A stretch of DNA of 64,000 nt from Cytobacillus citreus (GCF_018343665.1 NZ_JAGYPM010000008.1:62001-126000); one strand, 5' to 3'; positions 27,393 through 36,159 are shown, counted from the stretch's first letter. Notes: generated by a model from the sequence alone, not told the origin. Numbers and translations: made by a program.

Positions 27393-28688
27393 TTAGTTGC
27401 CTGAAATAGTTTCAATGATTACATCTTCTAAAATCGTTAAGCCGATATCGAGCACATCTTCTTGGATGTTAAGCGGAAGCATTAATCGGATCGTTTGCCC
27501 GCTTACACCGCAATTCATGATTAGCAAGCCATTTTCCAGTGCTTTCGATTTAATTTTCGCTACATAAGAAGCAGCAGCTTGCAAATCGAATTCAATCCCG
27601 ATCATCATGCCGACTCCTCGAACTTCAACAATACCCGGTAAATGACCAACTGAATTTTGGAGACGGCTGACGATTTCGGCACCTAGTTCAGCACTGCGTT
27701 CCACCAGCTTTTCTTCCTCGATCACCTCAATGTTTGCCAATGCTGCTGCACAGGAGACCGGATTCCCTCCAAACGTCGAACCATGACCCGCTGTCGGCCA
27801 TTTTTCGTGAAGCTCACGACTTGCTACGATGGCACCAAGAGGCATACCGCCGGAAAGGGCTTTTGCCAGTACTAAAATATCAGGAGTCACATTTGCATGC
27901 TCTGCTGCAAACATTTTGCCTGTACGCCCAAATCCTGTTTGTACTTCATCAAAGATTAACAAAATGCCGTGCTCCTCCGTAATTTCTCTTAAGGCTTGCA
28001 AAAAGCTTGGCGGTGCCGGATAATAGCCGCCTTCACCCATTACCGGTTCAATAACAATAGCTGCTACCCGGGAAGGATCTACACGCAAATCGAACAACTT
28101 TTGCAGCTGATTTAAACAATATTCTTCGACTTCTTCTTCTCGAATGTTTTTAAGCTGGCTAGGATACGGATATGGCACGTGATGAACTTCGCCTAAAATC
28201 GGTTCATAAAAACGGCGGTATTTCGAGCTCGATGCTGTAATGGCTGTTGCTCCTAATGTACGGCCATGGAACGATCCTTCAAAGGCGATAATAGCCGGTC
28301 TTTCTGTAGCAGCCCTTGCCAGTTTAAGCGCTCCATCAATAGCTTCTCCACCCGAATTGGAGAAAAAGATCGTATCGAGATTTCCCGGGGTAATCTGTGC
28401 AAGCTTTTCCGCTAAATTGGCTGCCGATTCATAATACCCATAATTCAAACCAAGATGGATCAAAGATTCTGCTTGTTTCTTAATGGCATCAACCATTTTT
28501 TTGTTCGTATGCCCAACTGCATTGACGGCCACACCTGAAACGAAATCAATGTATTCCTTTCCATCAGTCGTCCAAAATTTAGCCCCATGTGCTTTCTCGA
28601 TTACTAGCTCGGTCACCCTTGTCATGACCGGTGATAAATGTTTCTGTGCTTTTGCTTGAATTTCTTCTGTTTTATTTTGTAATTTCAT
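27393..28688 (-). CDS. Class III aminotransferase, GABA aminotransferase type
   Basis: The protein is about 431 residues; the ATG at 28688 lies 8 nt behind AAAGGA. PLP-enzyme motifs are SNSGGEAIDGALKLARAAT, FEGSFHGRTLGATAIT, IFDEVQTGFGRTGKMFAAE and LAKALSGGMPLGAIVA (Schiff-base Lys). Sequence and length fit GabT/PuuE-type 4-aminobutyrate:2-oxoglutarate aminotransferases. It is followed by an aldehyde dehydrogenase, so the pair can turn 4-aminobutyrate into succinate. It overlaps the 3' end of the other aminotransferase gene by 17 bp. Confidence 0.87.
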   Translation of the reverse strand: MKLQNKTEEIQAKAQKHLSPVMTRVTELVIEKAHGAKFWTTDGKEYIDFVSGVAVNAVGHTNKKMVDAIKKQAESLIHLGLNYGYYESAANLAEKLAQITPGNLDTIFFSNSGGEAIDGALKLARAATERPAIIAFEGSFHGRTLGATAITASSSKYRRFYEPILGEVHHVPYPYPSQLKNIREEEVEEYCLNQLQKLFDLRVDPSRVAAIVIEPVMGEGGYYPAPPSFLQALREITEEHGILLIFDEVQTGFGRTGKMFAAEHANVTPDILVLAKALSGGMPLGAIVASRELHEKWPTAGHGSTFGGNPVSCAAALANIEVIEEEKLVERSAELGAEIVSRLQNSVGHLPGIVEVRGVGMMIGIEFDLQAAASYVAKIKSKALENGLLIMNCGVSGQTIRLMLPLNIQEDVLDIGLTILEDVIIETISGN

Positions 28689-30057
28689 ACATCTCATCCT
28701 TTCTTAATTGACTCTTGAATATCGTGAATGCTTCATCTAAAATTCTCACAATCTCATCAATTTCTTTTTTCGATACATTTAAAGGAGGACTAACGATGAG
28801 GTGCTCCCCTTTTATGCCATCGATGGAACCTGACCCTGGGTAAAAAACCGCTCCAAGTTCCATTGCAATTTCATTTAATCTTTCCGAAGCTTTTTCAGAT
28901 GGATCGAACAGCAGATCCTGTTCAATATCCTTCACAAGCTCCATTCCGATTAAAAGACCTTTCCCTCGCACATCAGATATATAAGGATGTTTTTCCTTCA
29001 GCTCCAAAAGTCGATTTACGAGGTAGGGGCCTTGTTCTTTAACGTTTTCGAGCACCATTTCCCGCTCATATACTTCCAATGCAGCGAGACCGGCTGCAGC
29101 TGCCACAGGATGGCCGCTATAAGTGTAACCATGTATAAATTTCCCATCGCTGTTCTGAATAAGGCTATCGATCAACCGATCATGGACGATCATGCCGGCA
29201 AGCGGAGCATAACCGGCTGAAACTCCTTTACCGAATGTAATTACATCTGGCTTGATACCAATTTGTTCTGTCGCAAAGTTGGTGCCCGTCCGGCCAAATC
29301 CTGTCATCACTTCATCGATAATTAAGACGATTTCGTAACGGTCGCACAGTTCTCGAACTTTCTTAAAATATCCCAGAGGCGGCGGAACAGCACCTTGCTG
29401 ACTTCCAACAATCGGTTCTGCGATAAATGCCGATACATTCTCAGGACCAAGTTCTAAAATCGTTCGTTCAATATCGTTGACACACGTCCAATTTTGTTTT
29501 GCCAGACAATCATCTTTTTGACGATCGTATGGACATCTGTGGCAATATGGAGAATAGACATGGGCATAGTTTAGAAGATTAGGAGTGTATGCATGTCTTC
29601 TCTTAACGTCTCCCCCAGCAGATAAGGAACCAACGGTATTCCCGTGATACGATTGCCAACGCCCAATCACAATGTGTTTTTGGGGTCTTCCAGCATCCCT
29701 ATGATATTGTCTCGCCAGCTTCAAAGCACTTTCATTTGCTTCCGAGCCTCCGGTTGTAAAATACACTTTATTTAAATGGTCCGGTGCCATTTTTCCGATT
29801 GTTTCAGCGAGTTCATGCAGCGCATTCGTCTCGAAGCGCATCGTATGGACGAAAGCTGCTTTTTTTGCTTGCTCTGCCATCGCCTCACCTATAGAAGCGA
29901 TCCCGTGGCCCAAATTGGCAGCAACCGCCCCTGAGCAAGCATCCAAAAATTTTTTCCCGTCTTCATCTATGAGATAGACGCCTTCACCGTGGGTAATGAT
30001 TGGATATTTCTTTTTAAGATCACGATGAAACACGTAATCTTTCTTTAATCCATCCAT
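28672..30057 (-). CDS. Class III aminotransferase, YodT-like
   Basis: The protein is about 461 residues and starts at [19 protein letters not shown], overlapping the thiolase gene end by 13 bp. PLP signatures are TTGGSEANESALKLAR, WQSYHGNTVG, IIDEVMTGFGRTG and TFGKGVSAGYAPLAG. A Cys-rich insert (CHRCPYDRQKDDC) is typical of the YodT subgroup. Its position next to CoA-transferase, thiolase and KamA mirrors B. subtilis yodT-S-R-kamA. The likely reaction is transamination of acetyl-beta-lysine at C3 to the 3-oxo acid, inferred from pathway logic. Confidence 0.87.
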   Translation of the reverse strand: MDGLKKDYVFHRDLKKKYPIITHGEGVYLIDEDGKKFLDACSGAVAANLGHGIASIGEAMAEQAKKAAFVHTMRFETNALHELAETIGKMAPDHLNKVYFTTGGSEANESALKLARQYHRDAGRPQKHIVIGRWQSYHGNTVGSLSAGGDVKRRHAYTPNLLNYAHVYSPYCHRCPYDRQKDDCLAKQNWTCVNDIERTILELGPENVSAFIAEPIVGSQQGAVPPPLGYFKKVRELCDRYEIVLIIDEVMTGFGRTGTNFATEQIGIKPDVITFGKGVSAGYAPLAGMIVHDRLIDSLIQNSDGKFIHGYTYSGHPVAAAAGLAALEVYEREMVLENVKEQGPYLVNRLLELKEKHPYISDVRGKGLLIGMELVKDIEQDLLFDPSEKASERLNEIAMELGAVFYPGSGSIDGIKGEHLIVSPPLNVSKKEIDEIVRILDEAFTIFKSQLRKDEMYEITK

Positions 30058-31235
30058 CTTTCCACCACCATTGCCATACCTAATCCCCCCGCCACACAAA
30101 TCGTCGCAAGCCCGTATCTCCGTTTTTGTTTTTCCAGTTCATGACATAATGTCGTGATGATTCTTGCTCCTGAACACCCAAGCGGGTGGCCTAAAGCGAT
30201 CGCCCCACCGTTGACATTCACGTTGTCTCCTTTCAGGCCCCATTCTTTTAAACATGCAAGACTTTGAGCAGCAAATGCCTCATTTAATTCAATTAAATCG
30301 ATATCTTCCAATTGCAGCCCCGCTTTTTTCAACGCGATTTCAGATGCAGGAACTGGACCGATACCCATTTCTTTTGGTGAAACACCCGCTGCAGCAAAGG
30401 AACGAATCCTTGCCATCGGGACGACTCCCAGCTGTTTCGCTTTCTCTTCAGACATCAAAAGCAGCATGGAGGCTCCATCATTTCTGCCAGATGAATTGCC
30501 TGCTGTTACCGTCCCATCCTTTTGAAACACAGGGCGGAGCGTTCCTAATTTTGCAATGTCCGTTAATCTTGGGTGCTCATCAATCGCAAAATTTCTGATT
30601 CCTTTTTTTCCTTCTTTAACTGGTACAGGAATGATTTCTTCTTCAAAAAGCCCCAATTCAATGGCACGTTTGGTTTTCTGCTGACTGGCAAAAGCAAATT
30701 CATCCTGTTCATAGCGGCTAATGTTGTACTTTTCTGCTAACCACTCAGCTGTCTGCCCCATTGTGAAATGGCCGTATATTTCTTCAGGCTGCGATTTTGG
30801 CTGGCTCTCTGTATTTGAATCATACATCGTTATATCTCCTGATTTGATGCCGAAACGTGTGCCAACTGTATAATGCGGTGCTTGTGACATGCTTTCGACA
30901 CCGCCAGCCAAAACGGCATCCGCCTGCCCCGCCAAAATAGACATTGCCCCATTGACGACAGCCTGCATGCCCGAACCGCACTGCCGGTGAACGGTATAAG
31001 CAGGAATCGATTCCTGAAAGTGAGCTTTTAATGCAGCGACTCGTGCAATATTTGGAGCATGTGCACTTTGCTTCGTTTGGCCGACAATCACTTCATCGAT
31101 TATTAATGAGCCGTAACCGGATGCCGATAGATTATTTTTCATGATGAGAGATACGAGATCTTCAGGGAGCGTATCCGCGAGTGAACCGCCGAAGCCTCCT
31201 ATAGCTGTCCGAAATGCATTAACGATTACAACCAC
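30045..31235 (-). CDS. Thiolase (acetyl-CoA C-acyltransferase type)
   Basis: The protein is 396 residues. Active-site elements are [11 protein letters not shown] (acyl-accepting Cys near residue 88), [27 protein letters not shown] (His) and [11 protein letters not shown] (Cys). The start is GTG, overlapping the upstream stop codon by one base, with GAGG before it. In the operon it would cleave a 3-oxoacyl-CoA formed from the lysine skeleton, giving acetyl-CoA and a C4 acyl-CoA. B. subtilis lacks a thiolase in its yod cluster, so this is an addition. Confidence 0.9.
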   Translation of the reverse strand: MVVIVNAFRTAIGGFGGSLADTLPEDLVSLIMKNNLSASGYGSLIIDEVIVGQTKQSAHAPNIARVAALKAHFQESIPAYTVHRQCGSGMQAVVNGAMSILAGQADAVLAGGVESMSQAPHYTVGTRFGIKSGDITMYDSNTESQPKSQPEEIYGHFTMGQTAEWLAEKYNISRYEQDEFAFASQQKTKRAIELGLFEEEIIPVPVKEGKKGIRNFAIDEHPRLTDIAKLGTLRPVFQKDGTVTAGNSSGRNDGASMLLLMSEEKAKQLGVVPMARIRSFAAAGVSPKEMGIGPVPASEIALKKAGLQLEDIDLIELNEAFAAQSLACLKEWGLKGDNVNVNGGAIALGHPLGCSGARIITTLCHELEKQKRRYGLATICVAGGLGMAMVVERWMD

Positions 31236-31897
31236 TACGCCGTCACCTCTTTACCTTTTTTAAAAGATCCAGCAATATGAAAAGGTGCGTCCGTTTTTTG
31301 CTGAGCTTCCTCTAAGGATATTCCAGGAGCCAGTTCAATCAAATGAAGCCCATCTTCCTTTACTGTGAACACCGCCAAATCAGTAATAATTAAATCAACG
31401 GCTCGTTCGGATGTGATCGGATACGTTAATTCCTTAACGATTTTTGACTCTCCCTTGTTAGTCGTGTGCATCGTTGTTACAATCACCTTTTTGGAGCCTT
31501 CCAATAAATCCATCGCCCCGCCTACACCTAAAACACTTTTCCCAGGAACAGCCCAGTTAGCGATCCGTCCTTTTGCATCAATTTGCAGTACACCGAGAAT
31601 CGAGACACTTACATGTCCTCCTCGGATCATTGCAAATGAGGAAGCGCTATCAAAATAGGATGAACCGTTCAATACGGTGACTGGCATTTTCCCTGCATTA
31701 ACAAGATCTTGGTCAATATGCTCCGGATCAGGGGTTGGCCCGACTCCAAGAATTCCGTTTTCCGAGTGTAAAAAAACTTGTACATCTGATGGAATAAAAT
31801 CCGCTACAAGTGTTGGGATTCCTATCCCTAAATTGACAATATCGCTATCTTTTAATTCCTTCGCCGCTCTTGCTGCAATGTATTGTTTTATATTCAA
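31235..31897 (-). CDS. 3-oxoacid CoA-transferase, subunit B (YodR-like)
   Basis: The protein is 220 residues. The family glycine-rich start DIVNLGIGIPTLVADFIP and SENGILGVGP, with the catalytic Glu, are clear. The start codon is TTG with GGGAGGG 8 nt upstream. It is one base away from the subunit A gene, so the two form a heteromeric enzyme. It would activate the 3-oxo acid with CoA taken from an acyl-CoA. Confidence 0.9.
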   Translation of the reverse strand: MNIKQYIAARAAKELKDSDIVNLGIGIPTLVADFIPSDVQVFLHSENGILGVGPTPDPEHIDQDLVNAGKMPVTVLNGSSYFDSASSFAMIRGGHVSVSILGVLQIDAKGRIANWAVPGKSVLGVGGAMDLLEGSKKVIVTTMHTTNKGESKIVKELTYPITSERAVDLIITDLAVFTVKEDGLHLIELAPGISLEEAQQKTDAPFHIAGSFKKGKEVTA

Positions 31898-31898
31898 G

Positions 31899-32555
31899 CT
31901 AATTCCCTCCCTTCAGTACAATAAAATCAATATACAAATGAGGGGTTATAATTTCTTCAGGAGAAATTTGGCCAACCTCTACAACCTCGTCCACCTCTGC
32001 GATCACCACATCCGCAGCTGTTGCCATCATTGGATTGAAGTTTCTTGCTGATTTGTTGTAGATGAGATTTCCTAATTGATCCGCTTTGTTCGCCTTAACT
32101 AAAGCAAAGTTGGCTTTAAGCGGCTCCTGGAATACATATTTCTTACCGGCAATGGTTCGCTCTTCCTTGTTCTCGGCGATTTTCGTCCCAACACTTACAG
32201 GCGTATAAAAACCTCCCAGTCCCGCACCTCCCGCTCGAATCGCTTCAGACATTGTTCCCTGAGGGAGAAGCTCCACTTCCATTTCCTGATTCTGATAGGA
32301 TTGAACCACCTCTGGGTTGGATGTAAAATACGATCCAATTGCTTTTTTTACTTGTTTTTGCCTTACTAAAACTCCAAGACCTTTGCCTGGTTCACCAAGA
32401 TTATTACTTATAATCTCTAAATCTTTCACCTCTGACTGCGCCAATGCAGCTATTAAACTAAGCGGTGCTCCTACAAGCCCAAATCCTCCAACCATAATTC
32501 GTGAGCCGCTTTTAATCATTTTTACAGCTTCTTCGCATGTAATCAGCTTGCTCAT
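31899..32555 (-). CDS. 3-oxoacid CoA-transferase, subunit A (YodS-like)
   Basis: The protein is 218 residues and starts at MSKLITCEEAVKMIKSGSRI, behind a GGAAGG/AAGG-rich site. The conserved IMVGGFGLVGAPLSLIAAL near residues 20-38 and GAGLGGFYTPVSVGT are subunit A signatures. A longer upstream reading frame runs through a hairpin region and is rejected. It pairs with subunit B directly downstream. A terminator-like stem lies in its leader. Confidence 0.9.
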   Translation of the reverse strand: MSKLITCEEAVKMIKSGSRIMVGGFGLVGAPLSLIAALAQSEVKDLEIISNNLGEPGKGLGVLVRQKQVKKAIGSYFTSNPEVVQSYQNQEMEVELLPQGTMSEAIRAGGAGLGGFYTPVSVGTKIAENKEERTIAGKKYVFQEPLKANFALVKANKADQLGNLIYNKSARNFNPMMATAADVVIAEVDEVVEVGQISPEEIITPHLYIDFIVLKGGN

Positions 32556-32608
32556 CCTTTTTCCTTCCTCTCCATAGACTTTAGTGGGATATAGCCGTTC
32601 GGAAATAA

Positions 32609-32724
32609 AAAAACCGAGCAAAACATAAATCCTCCATAAAGAATGACGATTAAACGACCATCCCTTACAAAGTGTCCATGTCTGCCCGGTTTTAATAAGA
32701 CCATGGGAAGAGGTCATCTTCCCA
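32609..32724 (-). promoter_or_regulatory. Leader with two hairpins between DUF3870 and the CoA-transferase genes
   Basis: On the minus strand the first hairpin is TGGGAAGA-tgacc-TCTTCCCA (32704-32724). The second has outer arms AAAACCGGGCA (32683-32693) and TGCTCGGTTTTTTT (ending about 32607), enclosing ~60 nt. The T-rich 3' arm looks like an intrinsic terminator in front of the main operon body. I do not recognise a known riboswitch. Confidence 0.45.
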
Positions 32725-32742
32725 CTTTATTATAACCAAACG

Positions 32743-33072
32743 TTATGTATTCATTTGCTTCACGTTATCCCAGTAACGTTGAATTGCGGCTTGAAGAGCC
32801 ACAATGATCGCTTGCTGGGATGGAGCAAAATAAAAGCTTTGAATTCTTGCTATCAGCGGTTCAATACCACTTTTTAGACAATACCCTATCAGCAGTTTTT
32901 GAAAATATTTTTTTGTTAGTTCTGCTACGAATGTGAATTCGGCGTTAATAATTTTATGTTCATTCAGATCCACTTCGAGTACAATTCCCGCATGCTTATA
33001 CATTTCATACATGGAAGTTCCCTGTGGAGCTTTTGCATATCCTGTAACAAGCACTGTATCCAGTGTTTGCAT
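32743..33072 (-). CDS. DUF3870 family protein
   Basis: The protein is 109 residues and starts at MQTLDTVLVTGYAKAPQGTS, with GGAGG upstream. The sequence fits the DUF3870 pattern: TGYAKAPQGTSMYE, EVDLNEHKIINAEFTFVAELT, then a C-terminal helix with QQAIIVALQAAIQRYW. The family has no known function but often neighbours amino acid catabolic genes. It is the first gene behind the operon promoter, before the hairpin leader. Confidence 0.75.
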   Translation of the reverse strand: MQTLDTVLVTGYAKAPQGTSMYEMYKHAGIVLEVDLNEHKIINAEFTFVAELTKKYFQKLLIGYCLKSGIEPLIARIQSFYFAPSQQAIIVALQAAIQRYWDNVKQMNT

Positions 33073-33123
33073 GCCCCTAAACCTCCTTTCAAAAACCAAC
33101 TGATCATTTCATTTTCTAACTCA

Positions 33124-33152
33124 AGTATATGGGTCAGAAAATATAATGTCAA
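33124..33152 (-). promoter_or_regulatory. Sigma-A promoter of the lysine operon
   Basis: On the minus strand: TTGACA, 17 bp, TATACT, about 50 bp upstream of the DUF3870 start. It is near consensus. Confidence 0.85.
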
Positions 33153-33201
33153 TACACAATATTCTGAATTTTCGAAAATGTTGTAGTGTTGTCATTAACT
33201 A

Positions 33202-33213
33202 GTAAGCGCTTAC
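33202..33213. promoter_or_regulatory. cre-like palindrome
   Basis: GTAAGCGCTTAC is a perfect 12-bp palindrome matching the CcpA cre core. It lies about 50 bp upstream of the -35 box of the lysine operon, suggesting carbon-source control. Confidence 0.5.
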
Positions 33214-33343
33214 GGTAATTTTTAAACTTCAACATCTCATACATAAATTTATTCTCCCTTGCATTCAAAAATCCTCCTAATAAGAGAAAATTTTTTTTTG
33301 AATTTTACTATTTTACAATAAGTATCTTCTTCTGATTAGAGAA

Positions 33344-33377
33344 AATAAAAAAACCTCTCCTTTAAAAAAGAAGAGGA
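33344..33377 (-). terminator. Terminator behind the DUF1646 fragment
   Basis: On the minus strand CCTCTTC and GGAGAGG arms are followed by TTTTTTT. TCCTAATAAGAGAA occurs twice nearby (33275 and 33391) as a short direct repeat. Nothing else is seen in 33214-33454. Confidence 0.65.
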
Positions 33378-33454
33378 CAATAAGATAGATTCCTAATAAG
33401 AGAATCTTGTATTTTGTATTGTAACAAGTATACGCCTAAACCATTTTTCCTATT

Positions 33455-34005
33455 TCAATAAAAAACAAACAGAACAATAAAATATACCAACATCGTAATG
33501 AGGCCCACGGGTACCCCAAAACGAGCCCATTCTTTACTTGTGATGTTGAGCTTTCCCGCTGAGATAATATTTGGAATATTTCCAGGGATGAGCATACCAC
33601 CGCTTATGATTAATCCAAGCAATACTGCACGAATGGTTTCTGGATCCATTGCCGGGCTTATTTCGGCAGCGGCAAGTGTCGCATTATCCAAAATTGCAGA
33701 TATCATATTAATCCAATATAAGAGCATTGGATGAAGCCCGATAATATACTCATTAATTAACGGCTCAAATCCATGTCCAAGGAATGTTAATCCCATAACA
33801 AACAAATAGATTTTGAATGAGCGAATCAAAGTTTCTTTATAGTTTTCTGCTTTTTGCTCTGATTCTAATCCTGCTGAACTTTCATGGGGCTTGACTAAGA
33901 AATATGTTAATATCCCAAAAACGATCACTGCAGAGATAACTTCTGGTCCAATTAAATTCAGCAAGTAAAAGAAATCTTCATTTAATTTACTGATCGTAAT
34001 CGTGG
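33455..34005 (-). pseudogene. C-terminal half of a DUF1646-type membrane transporter
   Basis: An open frame of about 180 codons covers 4-5 membrane spans (NLIGPEVISAVIVFGILTYF, DNATLAAAEISPAM, GGMLIPGNIPNIISAGKL) and ends LVYFIVLFVFY. This matches the C-terminal half of DUF1646-type predicted cation transporters, which are about 350 residues. The frame starts at a stop codon right where the fragment of another gene ends, so the N-terminal half was lost by a deletion. A TTG inside (33964) could act as a start, but no good ribosome site is seen. Confidence 0.65.
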
Positions 34006-34006
34006 A

Positions 34007-34335
34007 TTATTCCTTTTTGGAAAAAAGAGCTCTGTATGAAAGAGCTTCTTCTGATACGTACTGATAGGATTGTGATGCTAGGAAAAATGGAATGGCACTC
34101 AAACATACACAAGCAATACTTAGAATAATAGGGACTTCTTTATATCTAATAGGGAAAGTAGCATAGCGGCTAAGAATAAAAATAGAAAACCTACCCCGTA
34201 AACAACATAATTTTCCTTTGGTACGAAAACCTGAGCAATTCCTTCTGTATGATATACAATGTCTGCTACGGTTTGAGGGACAAATATGAGGAGAAATGGT
34301 GCGGAAATAGCTATACATATCCAATCGCCAAACAA
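34007..34335 (-). pseudogene. Frameshifted fragment of a small membrane protein
   Basis: Two overlapping frames complete one another. The first gives VVYGVGFLFLFLAAMLLSLL and then DIKK; the second continues EVPIILSIACVCLSAIPFFL and SYQYVSEEALSYRALFSKKE. The switch point is near 34130-34145. The product would have three or so membrane spans and is cut off at a stop that coincides with the junction to the DUF1646 fragment. I do not recognise the family. Confidence 0.55.
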
Positions 34336-34491
34336 ATATGCTTAGTCTTATAATTTCTTACCATCAAGCTTCCCCCTTTGCATAAATCGAATTTGCACTT
34401 GTTGAATTTCCATAATTGTTTATATTTTGAAAATTTAACATCAATTATATAAATCTATTTTTAGTGAAAAATCACCTGGCTTTTATCAAAC

Positions 34492-34532
34492 AAAAAAGCT
34501 GCTGTTATGCTTAAATCATAACAACAGCTTTT
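34492..34532 (-). terminator. Terminator of the YjdM gene
   Basis: AAAAGCTGCTGTTATG and CATAACAACAGCTTTT form a 16-bp stem with one mismatch; a T run follows on the minus strand. Confidence 0.75.
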
Positions 34533-34570
34533 CGGGCTGTAAGGTCCCCGCTGATGGAAGCTTCCCTTTA
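34533..34570 (-). mobile_element. Miniature remnant of the palindrome-ended element (copy E)
   Basis: On the minus strand it reads TAAAGGGAAGCTTCCATCAG, then a GGGGACCTTACAGCCCG end. This is the left end fused to part of the right end. It overlaps the stop codon of the YjdM gene. Confidence 0.5.
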
Positions 34571-34909
34571 TCCCTTTTTAACAAATTCAGATTTTAGCTT
34601 CATAGCACCGAAACCATCAATTTTACAATCAATATCATGATCCCCATCAACCAAACGGATATTTTTTACTTTTGTTCCTATTTTTAAGACTGATGAACTT
34701 CCTTTTACCTTAAGGTCTTTGATCACTGTTACGGTATCACCATCATTTAAGATATTTCCATTTGCATCTTTAATAATTCTTTGATCTTCACTATTTTCAT
34801 TTCCTGACTCTAGGGACCACTCATGTGCACATTCTGGACACACGAAAAGATTTCCGTCCTCATACGTATATTCTGAATTGCATTTTGGGCAATTTGGCAA
34901 ATTTGACAT
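34568..34909 (-). CDS. YjdM/PhnA-family zinc-ribbon protein
   Basis: The protein is 113 residues. The N-terminal zinc ribbon has Cys pairs CPKC (7-10) and CPEC (24-27). A C-terminal SH3-like PhnA domain holds [38 protein letters not shown] and [13 protein letters not shown]. It was formerly linked to alkylphosphonate use by neighbourhood; YjdM is not needed for that and its role is unclear. It is monocistronic, and its stop codon sits in a repeat remnant. The 225 bp upstream to 35134 show only a terminator. Confidence 0.88.
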   Translation of the reverse strand: MSNLPNCPKCNSEYTYEDGNLFVCPECAHEWSLESGNENSEDQRIIKDANGNILNDGDTVTVIKDLKVKGSSSVLKIGTKVKNIRLVDGDHDIDCKIDGFGAMKLKSEFVKKG

Positions 34910-35097
34910 AATTCCATATCCTCCGCTCGTTATTGTTTATTCTGCTTTCATTTACAAAAAAATCCATTAAATGAGTTCATTATATCCTTATATACTGACA
35001 TAGTCCTCACAGCTTGACAACCCTATCTCTGGCCTTCACTTGGTTCTGTAAACAATATAGAATCCATAATGTTGTTTTTTCAAATTACTTAAATATA

Positions 35098-35130
35098 AAA
35101 ACACCATTTTCAATAGAAAACAGTGTTAAA
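35098..35130 (-). terminator. Terminator of the pentapeptide gene
   Basis: AACACTGTTTTC and GAAAATGGTGTT arms on the minus strand are followed by TTTTT. Confidence 0.65.
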
Positions 35131-35134
35131 AAAA

Positions 35135-36028
35135 TTATAGTCTACTAGTTTTTTTCTCAAAATCAGACCAGTGTGCTGGGCGCGAAAGCAAGTGCGGCAA
35201 TTTTGTACGTGAATCGCCCTTCGCCGAGTTTATTTGAACTTGAGTGAGAAAAATACTCCCGGTGAGATCTGCTCCTCTAAGATCGGCGTCTCGAAAATCA
35301 GCCCCTATAAGATCAGCTGCTCTCAAGTCGGCATCTCTTAGATCAGCAGCAATAAGATATGCCCCTCTTAAGTTGGCTCCTCTTAGATCTTCTCCTCTAA
35401 GATTTGCACCCATAAGATCTGCTCTGGGTCTATCAACTTTCTTACTTTTTTTTGCTCCCTTATGCTGACGATGTGACTCAGTACGCACCCGTTCACTTGT
35501 CTTTAAAAGCAAAGCATTTACTTGGGCTCGGTGTAATGGAACATCTAGTTCCATGAGTGAATTGGGACTAAACTCAGTAAGCTTTTTCGTCTCGTCGAGC
35601 ATGAAGTCAAGCTCTTTATGAATCGGACGAGTCACTTCCAATGTCAACGCTTCGGTCAAGTACCAGAGCATTTCATGAAGCTGTTGCATAATCGGAAACA
35701 CATCAAACATTTTCTTCGCTGTTTCGGGACCTTCTCGCCAGTCCTCCCCTTTAAATGTGACTTTGGAAACCTTTTGCCCAGCACCGAAGCAGTCAAAGAC
35801 AGTACACCCTTTAAACCCCTGTTGTCTGAGGTTATTGTGAATACCACAGCGAAAGTCCGATTGCAGATTGGGACAGGGCTTGCCACTATCTTTATTAATT
35901 GCAAAATCTGCCGAAGCTGCAAAAGGAAGCGCAACACAGCACAATCCGAAGCAATTCACACAGTCAGCATGCAGGTTGCTGCGGCTAATATCGCGGTTTG
36001 AATTTGGATTATCCTGATTCTCAAGCAA
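35135..36028 (-). CDS. YkgJ-like Cys-cluster protein with C-terminal pentapeptide repeats
   Basis: The protein is about 297 residues. The TTG at 36028 is preferred because AAGGAGG lies 8 nt upstream; an ATG eight codons earlier would put that site inside the gene. The N-terminal ~90 residues have CVNCFGLCC, CPNLQSDFRCGIH and GCTVFDCFGAG, the YkgJ-type Fe-S or zinc cluster pattern. The C-terminal part has about ten pentapeptides (ADLMGANLRGEDLRGANLRG onward), which form a right-handed beta-helix. No function is known. The beta-helix suggests protein or nucleic-acid mimicry, as in Qnr-type proteins, but this is only analogy. Confidence 0.75.
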   Translation of the reverse strand: MLENQDNPNSNRDISRSNLHADCVNCFGLCCVALPFAASADFAINKDSGKPCPNLQSDFRCGIHNNLRQQGFKGCTVFDCFGAGQKVSKVTFKGEDWREGPETAKKMFDVFPIMQQLHEMLWYLTEALTLEVTRPIHKELDFMLDETKKLTEFSPNSLMELDVPLHRAQVNALLLKTSERVRTESHRQHKGAKKSKKVDRPRADLMGANLRGEDLRGANLRGAYLIAADLRDADLRAADLIGADFRDADLRGADLTGSIFLTQVQINSAKGDSRTKLPHLLSRPAHWSDFEKKTSRL

Positions 36029-36159
36029 TGTACGCACCTCCTTTTCATCCATTTACTTGACCTACAATATCACTTTTTCGTTTCCGCTAATCAGTTTAAT
36101 GAACCTCTTCCGGCACGATTATCAATAATCTAGCATTTATTCACTCTAATAAACTTTTA

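Noticed and set aside
32556..32717. Longer form of CoA-transferase subunit A
   Set aside because: The extra 54 codons lie over the hairpin leader and have no ribosome site; family homology begins at MSKLITCEEA.
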